64,000 nt of DNA from NCBI GenBank assembly GCA_015183035.1, contig JACZZP010000014.1, positions 1,116,001-1,180,000 of the forward strand. Direction: 5' to 3'. Shown here in pieces: positions 13,530 to 26,964 of the stretch. The stretch comes from Meloidogyne chitwoodi. Its lineage: Eukaryota > Nematoda > Chromadorea > Rhabditida > Meloidogynidae. The notes beneath the pieces are model-generated. The model did no database searches. It was not told the DNA's origin and worked only from the letters and a program-made list of their open reading frames with translations. Position numbers and translations under genes: made by a program. Each line of letters opens with the position of its first letter. Positions within the stretch are counted from its first letter, which is position 1.

Positions 13530-15182
<1,653 letters not shown>

Positions 15183-15386
15183 TTTAAAATGTTTATTGTT
15201 GTATTATTTACTTATACATTTATTTATTTATTTACCTTTTATTTGTTATATGATTAATTTAAAAATAAAGAAAATAATTAATTTAAATATTACGTATATT
15301 ATATTAACTATTTTTTTTAATTATTTAAAATTTGCATTTTCTCTAATATTCCATTTCTTTTTCATCTCAATTCTTTAAAATAAATA

Positions 15387-18300
15387 TTAGAGTCCACTTC
15401 TACTATATTTCAATTGTTCCATTGAAGAAGATTCCTCTTCTGTTAGTTCTCTTCCTGGAAAAATTGGATGAAATTCACCACTAAAACTTTTTTGGTCAAA
15501 ACCGTGTGATCGATCCAATATTGGAGTACTAATGTTTTGATCTTCTGTTTCACTTCGACTTATGTTCTCTCGATCAGGTGGAACAACAAACACTTCTCTA
15601 ATTGGTGTTGATGTTCCTCTTGGCGGTGTTAAAGGATTTGATGCAAAAGTTCGCCTAAATTGTGAATTTTTAAAAATAATCTTTTTTTATTCGAATATAC
15701 CTAAATCTAAAACTGTCAATATTATCACTTCTATTAGGCCAAAAATCACTCATTCCACTCTGAACTTTTCTAATATCTCCAACACGCATACTTCTGCTTT
15801 TCCTCATTTCATTTTCCAAACTTTCACGTAAAATTTGTATTTGATTTTCTAATTGCCTTATTTTTTCTCTGCATAATCTTTCTCTACTTTCCAAAATTTT
15901 CTCAAACTAATTAATTAATAAAATAAAATTCTTTTTAATTAAAAATAAAAAGAAATACTTGTGCTTTTTCATTTCTCATTCGTTGAATTTGTTTTTCCTG
16001 TTCTTCCTTCTGTGCTCTTGAAATTTCCATTAAACGATTACCATTCTCCATTTCAAGTTGTGCTACTTGTTGTTGAAGTTGAGAACAATTTTTATAAAGT
16101 TCTCTATTTTCTTTTTCCATTGCATTTAAAGATTTTTCAATTGCTTCTCTTTGTAAAGATGTTTCTTTAATTGCTTCATCTGTTCGACGTTTATCAATTT
16201 CATACTTTTTTAAAAAAAAATTAAAAAAATATTATTTTTTAAAATATATTAAAAATAACCATTTGAATTTTTTTAAATAAAAATGATTTTTCTGTTTTAC
16301 ATTTTCCTTCTAATTTTATTAAATTTTCATGTTCTAATTTCATTTGTTGACATTTTTCTTTTAATTCAATAATTTCTTTAATTAATTGTTTCTTTTCATT
16401 TTTTGAAATTTCATATTGTTTTTTTAATTCACTTTCATTTAATTTTTGAGATAAATTTTGCTATAAATAAAAAATATTTATTTTATTTATTTTTTACCTT
16501 TTCTAAATCTTTAATATTTTCATCACTTCTATTTTTATTTATTTGATATTCTTGTAATTGTCTATTTAAATCTCCTATTTTATTATTTAATTCATTTATA
16601 CGTTGACGAAAATCTCTAATTTCAGAACGTGAATTAATCAATTCTGATTCAACTTCTTGTTTACGAATTTTATTTGAATATAATTCATTTTGAATATTTG
16701 ATAACTTTTTTTTTTTAAATAAATAAATAATTATTTATTTAAATTAATTACCTGTTCTTTTGTTATTTTAAATTCATTTATTTCTTTAGAATTTAATTCT
16801 ATTATTTTTTTAAGTTCATCTTCAATTGATTCTGCTTTTTTTAATTCTTTTTTTAATCTAATAATATCTTCAAGTAAATTATTTGAATTTACTTCACTAT
16901 TTTTTAATTGAATATTTAATTCAGTCACTTTTTCATTTAAACCCTAAATAATAATAATTAAAATACATATTTTTATTTAAACACTCTATTTTATTTATTT
17001 TTACATTATTTGTTGTTTGACAATTTGTCAATTTTGAACGTAAATCTCTTAATTCATTTTCTTGATCTCTTAAAGTTATTTCCAAATGAAATCTATTAGA
17101 GTCATTAATTTCATTTTTGTCTCGAGTAGCTCGTAATTCTTCTTTTGAAATATCCAAATCATTTTGAATTATTTTTAATTTTTCCTTTAAAATATTATTT
17201 TTAAATATTTAAAAAATAAAAAAACATTTAAACGTCTAATTTGTGCTTCTTTTCCTCTAATTTCCAATTCTGAAGTAATTAAATTACTTTTTATTTGTCT
17301 TTTTTCTTCTTCTCTTAATTTCATATTTTCTTCCTGTGATTTAAGTAATTGTTTTGCTGTAACTAGTCTAGCCTCTAAAGAACGTTTATCTAAATTAATA
17401 ATTTAATAATAATTAAATTATTATTAAATTATTTTACCTTCTTCAACATTTTCTAAATTTTCTTCAATTGTTCGAAAATGTGTTTCTTTTTTATTATAAA
17501 TTGTTTTTGAATCTGTAGATGTATTTTTAAGACGATTTAATTCATCTTTATAACGATCCTAAAAAAATATTTTATTTAAATATATATTCTCTAATATATA
17601 ATTTTCGATATAAGAATTTATTTGGAGATGAATTAATAAATAAATATTTAATAATTTAAAATATTTTACCCTTTCTATTTGAAGATTTTCTATTCGATTT
17701 GCCAAATCTTGTAAAATATCATTTAATCTATTTGAATCAATTTCACCTCTTTCATCAACAAAATCATATAATTTAGATGAACGAAATTCTAAACCATTAT
17801 TATTACCATTTTCTTTAATTTCTTTATATATTTTTATTGTATTAGTTCTAAATCTTTTTAATGCATCTTTAAGTATTTCTTTTTCATTATCTGTTTTTAT
17901 AAATTCTTCATTTAATTGTTTTAATCTTTGTTCATTATTTTCAAATTGTGACTATTTATTTAATTAAATATTATTTTATTATTATTTAAATACCTTAATA
18001 TCAATATTATCATATTTTATTTTTTCAAATTCTTTTAATTCAGCTAATCTTCTTTCTTCATTTTCTCTCTGTGCTTTTACTAAAGATTCAACAGTTATTT
18101 CATATTCTTCATTTCTTCTTAATATTTGTTCTTTTATAAATTCTAATTCTTTTTGTAAAATTGTATTTTTTGTTATTAAATTATTTTTTTCATCTTCAGC
18201 AATAATTAACTTTAAAAAAATAATTAAATTTTAATTAAAAATATTTCCTAAAATTTAAACATTTATTTTACCTTTTCAATATTTTTTTGATTTTCTTCTC

Positions 18301-21300
18301 TTAATTTTTCCAATTTATTTTCCAAATCATTTTTTAAATTTTCCAATTCTTCCATTTGTTTTCCTTTTTCTTTTAAAAAAGATTGAAGTTTTATATTCTA
18401 TAAAATTATTATTTTTTTTAAATTAAATATTAATTTATTTATTTTTAAATTTATTTACTTCAGATTTTTGACGTATTAAATGTTTTTTTGTATCATTTAA
18501 ATTTAATTCAATTTGTTCTTTATTATTTTTAATTTTTTCAATATTTTGTTCATTTTCTAATTTTATTTTATTAAGTCTTTCAATTTCTGAATTTTTTCCT
18601 TCAATTTCAATTTTTAATTTTCCATTTTCATTTATTATTTGTAGATCCTGATTTTCTAATTGTTTAATTCTATTTTGTATATTTTCTAATTCAACTTCTT
18701 TAGAATTATAATTTAATTTTATATCAGAAAGTTCTTCTTCCATTTTTTTAATTTGTAAATTTACTTTAAAATAATTTATTAATTATATACATAATTTATA
18801 TTAAATTAATTATTAAATAAAATTACATTCTCTTATTTTTGATAAATAATCGTTAACTGTTTTATTTAATACATCATTTCGTTCATTTGAAGTATTTAAT
18901 TGTGTTTTTAAATTTGTAATATTTGTTTCTATTGTTCTCATCTCAGATCTTGCTGTAAATGATTCATTTTTCCATTTTTGAATTTCCTTTAATTTAAATA
19001 TAATTTAAATAATTTAAAATTAATTACCTTTTCTGTATCAATTTTAAAATCAACCAATTCATCTTTTAATTTTTGATTTCTTAATAAAGTTTCTTCTAAA
19101 CGATTTTCTAAATCTTTTTTTATTCTATTAAATTCATCTCTAGAATTTAATTCTTCTGCTAATTTTTGTTCAATTTGACCAAGTTTTATTTCTAATTCTT
19201 CTTTATTTTTATTTAATAAATCCAATTCCTATTTTTTTTAAAAAAGAAATTATTTTTAATTTAATTAATACAGAGATCCTTTTATTTTTTTAAATATATT
19301 TTAATATTTAATTAATTAATTTTTACATTTTTATATTTTTCCTTTTCCAATTCAATTTCATTATTACAATGTTCTTTTATTTCATTAATTTCTTTCATTA
19401 AACGATCAATTTCTTCTTTTAATTTTATTTTTAAATTTTCAATTTCAATTATTTGACTTTCATTATTTTGTTTTAATTGAATTAATTTATCTTCAAGTAT
19501 TTGATTTTGTTTTTCTAATTTATCCTTTTTTAAATTATTTTATTTATTTAAATATATTTATTTAAATAAATAAAACCTTTTCATCTTCAATTTGTTCATT
19601 TTTAATTTTCCATTTATCTTCAACTTCTTTTATTTTTCTTTCAACTAATTCTAAATCATATATTTCAGTTACTATTTTACTTTCTTCTTCTTCTTTATCT
19701 TCTTCCTCTTCTTTACTTTCTTCTGTTCCAATTCCAGTTTCATCAGTTGTTGTTGTTGTTCCTTTTATTCCATTACCTATTTTCCATCCAGATTTTCTAT
19801 ATTTTTCTTTATAATATTTTTCTAATTTTGTTAATTCATCTGTAAATATATAATTTTAAAAATAAATATATTATTTTATTATAAATTATAATTTTAAATT
19901 AATTTTTCTTCTTTTTTTTACCTTCCAATTCTTTTATTTTTATTTCTTTTTCTTTCAAATCATTATCTATTTTATAAATTTGATCTTTTTGTTCTTCTGT
20001 CTCTTCTCTTAATTTAACTTCATTTCCTTGTAATATTAAATTTTCTTTTTTTAATTTTTCCAATTCTTGTTCTAATTTTCTAATTTGTTCTTTTAAATTT
20101 ATTAATTCATTGTCCACTTCTTGTTTTTCCCTTAAAAAATAAATAAATAATTATTTAATTTAAAAAATAACTTTTGTATTTCTTTTCTTTCTTTTTTTAA
20201 TCTTTCATTTAATTCAATTAAAATATTCATTTCTTTTTGTCCAGATGAAAAATCATTTTCTAAGGTTAATTGTTTTGTTTGTTGTGTTTTTAATTTTGAA
20301 TCTAATTCATCATTTAATATTCGTAAATTTTTAATTTGTTTTTCTAAATTATTAATTTCATTTTTTAAATTTTCAATTTCTTTATTTAATCCTTCTTTTT
20401 CTTTTTCTAAAAGTTGTTTTTGTTCATTTTCAATAATTATTGTTTGTTTAGAATTTTGTAATTTATTTAATGCATCTTCTTTTAATAAACTTTAAAAAAT
20501 ATAATTAAATAAATAAATATTATTTAAATTATTTAAATAACAATTATATTCTCTAAAGTATTTTTATAATAATTTAATTACCTTTGTTCATCTTTTTGTT
20601 GTTTAATTTCTCTTAAATTTTGTTCTAATAAATTTATTGTTTTATTTAATTTTTCTTTTATTTTATTTTCTTCTTCTAATTTTAATATTAAATTATCTAA
20701 TTCTTCTTTTTTAGAATTTAATTCTTCATTTGTTTGTTTGTTTTGTTTTTCTATTATTTCAAATTGTTTTTCTAAAATTTATTTTTAATTAAATAAATTA
20801 TTTAAATTATTATTATTTTTTAACCTTTTTCCTCTAATTTTTGTTTTAATGTTTGTATTTTTATTTCATAATCTTTTATTTGTTGTTGCATTGAATTTTG
20901 TTCATTTTTAATATTTCTTTTTTCATCTTGTAATAATTTAGTTTTTATATTTAATTCTTCTATTCTATAAAAATATATTTATTTAAATAATTAAATTAAA
21001 TAATTAAATATTACCTATTAATATAATCATTTTCTATATCATTTTTAAATTGTTCAATTTCTTCTTTAGCTTTTCTCTTTTCTTCTAAACTTATTTTTTC
21101 TATTTGTCTAAAAAAATAATTATTTAATTTTATTTAATTTAAAATTAATTAAACTGTTTTATTAAATTTAATTCATTTTCTAAAATTTTCTTTGTATTTT
21201 CAGATGTATTTAAATCATTAATTGATATTTTATATTTGTCATCTAATTTTCTTCGTTCTCTTTCTGATTCATCCAAATTTCTTTCACTTTAATTTTTAAT

Positions 21301-23506
21301 TAAAATTTATTTTTTAAAATTATTTAAAATATTTATTACATTTCTTGAATATTTCTTCTCATTTGATTAATTTCTTTTTCAAATAATCTTTTTGTTTCTT
21401 CAGATTTAATTAATTTTAAATTTAATTCTTCTTTTAATCTTTCTGTTCCTCTTAATTTTTGTTCTAAATTTTGTATTTCATTATCTCTTTTTTGTAAAAC
21501 TCTTTGAACATTACGTACAGCATCAAATGGGTTGATTTTTGTTGGAGAAAGTGATCTTGAACGAATATTTTCATTTGAAGAATTTAAACATATTTCATAA
21601 ATCTTTTTTGTTGCATTCTATTAAAAATAGAAAATTTAAAAATTGTACAAATATAATGACTAAAAAAGATTAAAATTTTAGAAAATATAATTTAATTATT
21701 TATTTATTTTAAAATTATTAAAAATTAAAATAACTTTATATCCATTTAATTTTTCTTTAGCTGTATTTAATTCTTTTTCTAATTCATTTACACGATGTGC
21801 ATTTTCATCTTTATTTGATTCTAATTGTATATTTCTTTCAATAATTTCTTCATATCTTTCAAATTATTATAATAATAATTATTATTTAAATTTTAATTTA
21901 TTTAATTTTTACTTTTTAATTAATTCTTTATATATTTCTGGATTTATTTCTTCACCACTTTCTGTTTTAATTTTTCTATCAAATTCAATCTTATTATTAC
22001 CACTTTGATCTTTAATTTTACGTATTATTTCAAAAATAATACGTTCATCAGTAAATATTTTTCCTCCTTCTGTTGTTCCATTTATTTTTAAATTTTTAAG
22101 TAATTTAGTTATTTCTTGTTTTTGACTTTCTAATTCTCTTTCAGTTTGTTCTCTTAAATCATTAAATTGTCTTCTAACTCTTTTAAGTTCTGTCCACACA
22201 TCCAAAACTTTTCTTTGTTCATCTCGAAGATATTCTGTTAGATTCTAAATTTTAAAATATATTAATTTATTATATTTTAAATTAATTATTAAAAATATAA
22301 CTTTTTCTTTATTTTTATGTTGACGTTCTTTTTCACGTATTTCTCTTTCATATTCTCTTTGTATTTCCATAATTTCATTTTGAAAACGTTCACTTTGCAT
22401 TCTTTCTTGTTCTAATTCTAATTTTAAATCATCACATCTAATTTTATTTTTTATAAAATTAATTAATTTAATTAAATTAATTACCTTCTTCTTTCTTCAT
22501 CTAATTTAATTAAATAAGTTTCATAACTAATATTTGTTTCTCTTCCACTCCAAATAGTTGTACCATCTCCTAAAAATCCAGAATCACCTAAAAAAGATAT
22601 TGGAGTTTCTATTGTTGGCTGTCCTTTTTGAAATCCAACTTTTTTTTCTAATTCTCGAATATGTTTTCTATATTCCATTAACTTAAAAATTGTTAAATTT
22701 TAATGAAAAAATCTTTTTTTATTTTACCTTTCTTTGCATTGTTGCAATATTTTCAGAATATTCTTTTTGATTTGCAGCATTTGCATCAATTCTCTTTAAT
22801 AAAAATAACTTTTTTACAACTTATTATTTACTAACTTGTCTGCATTTGTTTAAATCTTCTTGAGTTCTTCCCAATTTTGATATTCCAGTACCATTAACTT
22901 CAATATTTCCAAATAATAAATTATAACTATCATCTGTGTAAAATGTTTCACCATTTGGATCCCTACTATGATAAAAGTTTATTTTTTTAAATAAAATAAT
23001 AATTATTATTTGGAATATATCTACTAATCTTATAATTTAGATTATTCACTTAAATTAATCTCACCAATAAAATTGTGTTTTTTCTTCATCACTACTAGTA
23101 GTACCTCCTCCAATAATTTGCTGATCTCCATCTTCTTCTTCCATTATTAAAAGTTTTTTAGCTATAAATTTAATTATTTATTTATTTTCTTAAAATATTT
23201 CTAACCAAATTCTTTTGCTTCTTTAACTTCTTTTTTTATTTCTTTTTGTTTTTCTAATTCGTTTGAAATTAAATAAAAATTAATTTGTTCTTTACTTAAT
23301 ATTTTAAATAAAGATTCTTTCCCAAGTTTTTTCCAATTAAATTTATTATTATTTTCTTTTTTTAATATAAAATTATTTAAAAATGAAGGAGAATTTAATG
23401 ATAATGTTGAAGGAAATAAAGAAGATTTTGTTGTTGTTTTTTCTAATTTTTTTGTTTCTAAGCTACCAGCCTTTTCGGTAGCTAGCGGAGAACAACTGAA
23501 GAGCAT
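15387..23506 (-). CDS. che-10: Giant coiled-coil protein, probable rootletin (ciliary rootlet) homologue
   Basis: About 32 exons and some 2,100 aa, transcribed leftwards. The start ATG is at 23506-23504 and the stop is TAA at 15389-15387. The N-terminal ~250 aa are less regular (exon 1 begins MLFSCSPLATEKAG; later FYTDDSYNLLFGN). A segment reading VWTELKRVRRQFNDLREQTE resembles the conserved N-terminal part of rootletin/CROCC proteins. Almost everything after that is heptad-rich Glu/Lys/Leu/Asn coiled coil (for example NVQRVLQKRDNEIQNLEQKL). The C-terminus is a Ser/Pro-rich tail ending SRSGL. Total size and architecture match rootletin (about 2,000 aa in vertebrates; CHE-10 in C. elegans), which builds the striated rootlet at the base of sensory cilia. 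The alternative is another long coiled-coil scaffold (CEP250- or golgin-like). The 3' end faces PI4K2 copy 1 with ~205 bp between. Confidence 0.6.
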
Positions 23507-24269
23507 TAACCATTATTTTATTGTTGTTATTTTCCATTATAAAAATTCAAAATTTTCTTTAAAAAATATTTATTTATTTTTTAGGATATTATTTTTTTAT
23601 AAATAAATAAAATAAAAGTTTAGTATTATTTACTCTTATAAATATTCAAAATAATAAATATACATATATTTAGTACTAAATAAATAACTAGTTAATGTAT
23701 GTGTGTGGTATTGAAGAGAATTTAGAAGTTTAAAATATAAACTTAAAATTGATGAGTCAAAAAATTCTTTTGGGAATAACTTTCTTTTTTCTTTTTTATT
23801 TTTCAATTGGTGGGTTTGTGTGCCTGACTGTCAAATGCAGTTTTGTTGTCCTTTACTCTGTTTTTTTGTTGGTTGACACTTCCCTTAAGGCAGTAATGCT
23901 TCCTCATTTTTTTAAAATGAAATGACTGCTATCTTTGAGAAGAAAAACATTTCAAAAAAATATTTTGCATGAAAATGAGAATTGATTTTTAAATAAAAAA
24001 GATTTTTTTTAATATTTAAATAAAGACAAAAATATTTTGTTATTATTAGGTAGTATTTTCATTAAAAATCTTATTTAAATTTTTTATTGGCACTTTTTTT
24101 AGTTTTTTTAACTAAAAATAAAATTTATGTAAAGCTATTTTAAGTCTACAACCATTTCTCTCTTCTCTAATATTGCTATAGTAACTAAAATAGTATATAT
24201 TAGTAATTACATCTTTATATTTAAAATAACATAAAAAGAAATTCTTCCCAACTAAATTATGTAAATGAA
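23507..24269. other. Upstream region of the rootletin-like gene
   Basis: No gene is seen. The stretch 23780-23960 is less AT-rich and may hold promoter elements. An X-box-like site lies at 24172-24185. Confidence 0.5.
24172..24185. promoter_or_regulatory. X-box-like (RFX/DAF-19) site, one mismatch
   Basis: ATTGCTATAGTAAC matches the relaxed nematode X-box GTHNYYATRRNAAC at 13 of 14 positions. It lies about 670 bp upstream of the rootletin-like start, farther than usual, so support is modest. Confidence 0.3.
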
Positions 24270-24277
24270 GGGGATTT

Positions 24278-24906
24278 GGAAAAATTTCGGTATTTGCTCA
24301 CCTCCCAAAACAAAACAATGTATATGTCATTCGAAAGAGCTCGTCAAGCTGAAACTAACGAGACCAAAATCAGCCCGCGGTCTCAATTCCAGGCCGAGAT
24401 ACAGGTCCCTGAAATTTGAAAAACCATAGGGAGGAGTAAGCTCATTTTGGAGTGAAAAATTCGATTATACAAATGATATCTCATTCGAAAGTGCTCTTCG
24501 AGACCTATCGAATGAAACCAAAATCAGTTTGATTGAACGATTATGAACAAAGTTATGAAGGATCGAAGTTTGATGGAAACACGCGAAACTTGGACCTATA
24601 GCGAGTGTTTTATCACTTCTTCGTGTGGGAGCCCATCCCTGGTTGGCTTTTGGTACATGCGTCATTCTACTGCGCAAATTACAACAAAATAATTAATTCA
24701 GTGAAAATAATTTAATTGCAGCCGCGGTAATCACCTCAAAAGAGCTTACTCTCCCTATGGTTTTTCAAATTTCAGGGACCTGTATCTCGGCCTGGAATTG
24801 AGACCGCGGGCTGATTTTGGTCTCGTTAGTTTCAGCTTGACGAGCTCTTTCGAATGACATATACATTGTTTTGTTTTGGGAGGTGGGCAAATACCGAAAT
24901 TTTACC
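24278..24906. mobile_element. Non-autonomous DNA transposon with ~165-bp inverted repeats and 8-bp target duplication
   Basis: The ends are long inverted repeats. The left arm 24278 to ~24440 and the right arm ~24740 to 24906 are near-perfect reverse complements, starting GG(A/T)AAAATTTCGG. The element is flanked on both sides by GGGGATTT (24270-24277 and 24907-24914), an 8-bp target-site duplication. Such duplications are typical of hAT and Merlin families. The 629-bp element has no transposase; the centre holds a diverged copy of part of the arm (around 24475-24535, compare 24325-24375). It is far less AT-rich than its surroundings. The high arm similarity suggests recent insertion or a foldback structure. 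Confidence 0.85.
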
Positions 24907-24914
24907 GGGGATTT

Positions 24915-25622
24915 TTCTTAAAAAAGAATAAATTTATTTTTTAATTTTTCTTATTAAAATAATTTATTTTTTGGTAAATTTTTTAATAGAAGAAGAAAAG
25001 GAATTTAAAGAATATTAAACAAAAGTTGTGAAAACTTTTTTGGGAAGAGGGAGATTTAAAAGGAAGAAATGAATATTAATTTATTTATATTAATTACTCA
25101 ATTATTTTATTTCATATATTTTTAAGGATAATTTTTAAATAAAAATATTTTAAAATTATATTCATGGAATGACTCAATATTTAAAAAAACAAGTTCTTAT
25201 TTTCCTTTTTAATCGTAACAATAATAAATATATCGATAATAATATGTAATAATGCAACAATTCACGTAGAAAATTCAACAATTATTAAAAGTGTATTTTT
25301 TATTAATTGTAAAAAAAGTAAAAAACACCCTATATTCTTTTTATAGGTGGAAATTTACTTAATTCTAGAAATTTATCTAATTTTAAAAATATACCTAATG
25401 GTTGTTTTTAATAAAAAATTACTAAAAAGAATTTCCCTTCAGGTTACACTTTAAGTTAAATATTTTCCACTTTTAAATATTCAAAAAAATATTTACTCAT
25501 AAGATATTATTCTAAAAAACAATAAATGATTACTCTACAAATTATATACAATATTTAAAAGAACAATAATATTCACATACTAATCTATATATTATATTTG
25601 TTTGATCTTGATTTATTTTTCT
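24915..25622. other. Intergenic AT-rich DNA
   Basis: No open reading frame, RNA gene or repeat was recognised between the transposon and the small one-TM gene. Confidence 0.5.
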
Positions 25623-25907
25623 TCAAATCACCAAACTTTTTGCCGTCGTCGTTCCCGTCGAACGTGACTTTGCTTCCTTTCGCTGCTTCTCCTTCTTTTG
25701 CTTTTTGTCTACTTTGCTACCTACATCTTTGGTGCTTCTAGAGACACTGGCATTGCTAGAGACATTACCACTTCTGCGCTGCTCGAATAGAATACCCGCA
25801 TACTTTAAAAAAGAAAAAAATAAAAGATTTAATTTAAAAAATTTAAATCTTACAAATCCAAGCGCTAGAACAAAGAAAGTAGTGAGAAGTTGAATAATGA
25901 ATGCCAT
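25623..25907 (-). CDS. Small single-pass membrane protein with basic tail
   Basis: Two exons on the minus strand, 25907-25854 and 25802-25623, give 77 aa. The first exon is a hydrophobic N-terminus (MAFIIQLLTTFFVLALGF), a signal peptide or signal anchor. Exon 2 begins YAGILFEQRRSGN, continues Ser-rich and ends in a Lys-rich stretch (KVDKKQKKEKQRKEAKS). Codon composition is markedly less AT-rich than flanking DNA and the splice sites are phase 0, which supports a real gene. I do not recognise the family. A type III endoplasmic reticulum or mitochondrial membrane micro-protein is one possibility. Confidence 0.6.
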   Translation of the reverse strand: MAFIIQLLTTFFVLALGFVRFKFFKLNLLFFSFLKYAGILFEQRRSGNVSSNASVSRSTKDVGSKVDKKQKKEKQRKEAKSRSTGTTTAKSLVI

Positions 25908-25980
25908 CGTTACAATTGGTGCTTATTATTATCTTGGACGTAGTTCTGAATATTTAGAAAGACAAACCTTTGCAAAATAG
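25897..25980 (+). other. Possible 27-aa small ORF overlapping the divergent gene start
   Basis: This ORF reads MNAIVTIGAYYYLGRSSEY and ends LERQTFAK before TAG. It runs opposite to, and overlaps the first codons of, the one-TM gene. It may simply be that gene's 5' leader read backwards. No splice partner was found. Confidence 0.2.
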
Positions 25981-26398
25981 TTTCTTTTTATATTACTAAA
26001 AATAAAATGCTAATAATTAATTCTAATTACTCGAAATTTTTTTATAAAGTTAATTTTACTTTTAATATCAAAAATATTATTTAAAAATAATTAAATACAA
26101 TTGAGATATCAGAAAACGTTAAATTTATATTTTTGTAGTTTTTGAAAAAATAAAGAATATTGTGACTTATGGCAGTTTGTTGTTTGTGGACCATTAATTG
26201 TTAAATTAATAAAACTATATTTTTTAATTTTTATTCTTTAATTACATTAAATGTTTATTAATTAATTAATATTTTGAATATAAAAATATAAACTAATTAA
26301 TTAATTTTCAATTTATTAAAATATACATATATTTATATATAAACAATATTTTATTTAAATATTTTATTTATTCATTACAAATTATTTTTTATTTCTTT
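25981..26398. other. Intergenic AT-rich DNA
   Basis: Nothing recognised. It includes the 3' flank of the first neuropeptide gene. Confidence 0.5.
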
Positions 26399-26964
26399 TT
26401 ATTTTCCAAATCCAATATTAAATAAATTACGATCAAGCCTTTTTTTAAATAAATTTGCACGCCAACGAGAAGGCCAATTTTGTTTTTGATTAAAATTAGG
26501 TTGTTTTAAATTTTCAAAAGATTTATTTAAAATACTTGAAGAACTTAAAAGTTCAGGTTCACCACTTAAATCAAATAAAAGAGGAATTGCTATATTTGAA
26601 TGCTAAAATTAATAAATTAATTAATTTAATAAAAAGAATAATTTTAATTAATTTATTTATTTACCGTTAATATTTCTTCTTCATTTCCTCCATTTCCATT
26701 ATTATTATCTACAACTAATCTTTTTCCAAAACTTATTTTAAATGAATTTCCATCCATTTTTGGCCATTTATTATTTATTATTTCATTATTATTTAATTTT
26801 CTTTTTCCAAAATTCATTTGAAAAGCATTTTGATCTAATAAATTTATTTTATTATTATTTTTTGAATTAATATTTGTTGTAGCAATTATTAAAATTGGAA
26901 TTAATTCAAAAATAATAGTAATCGTTAAAATTAAATTTAAATAAAAAGATAATAAAAAAGCCAT
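26399..26964 (-). CDS. nlp-1: NLP-1-like neuropeptide precursor A (diverged copy)
   Basis: Exons: 26964-26665 and 26602-26399 (TAA). The N-terminus is hydrophobic, acting as a secretory signal peptide. Exon 1 encodes two peptides cleaved at Lys-Arg after an amidation Gly: LDQNAFQMNFGKR and MDGNSFKISFGKR. Exon 2 ends with KKRLDRNLFNIGFGK and then the stop, which would give a third peptide, LDRNLFNIGF-amide. C. elegans NLP-1 peptides have the form (M)D(A/P)NAFRMSF-amide, so the family is clear. In this copy the RMSF core has drifted to QMNF and KISF. Mature peptides would be secreted from neurons. A second precursor with canonical RMSF lies 2.4 kb to the right on the same strand, and both end in the same 12-residue peptide. 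Confidence 0.85.

Noticed and set aside
24465..24677. 70-aa minus-strand ORF inside the foldback element
   Set aside because: It lies in the non-coding centre of the transposon, has no transposase features and overlaps repeated arm sequence.
25705..25893. Leu-rich plus-strand ORF
   Set aside because: It is the antisense shadow of the one-TM gene.
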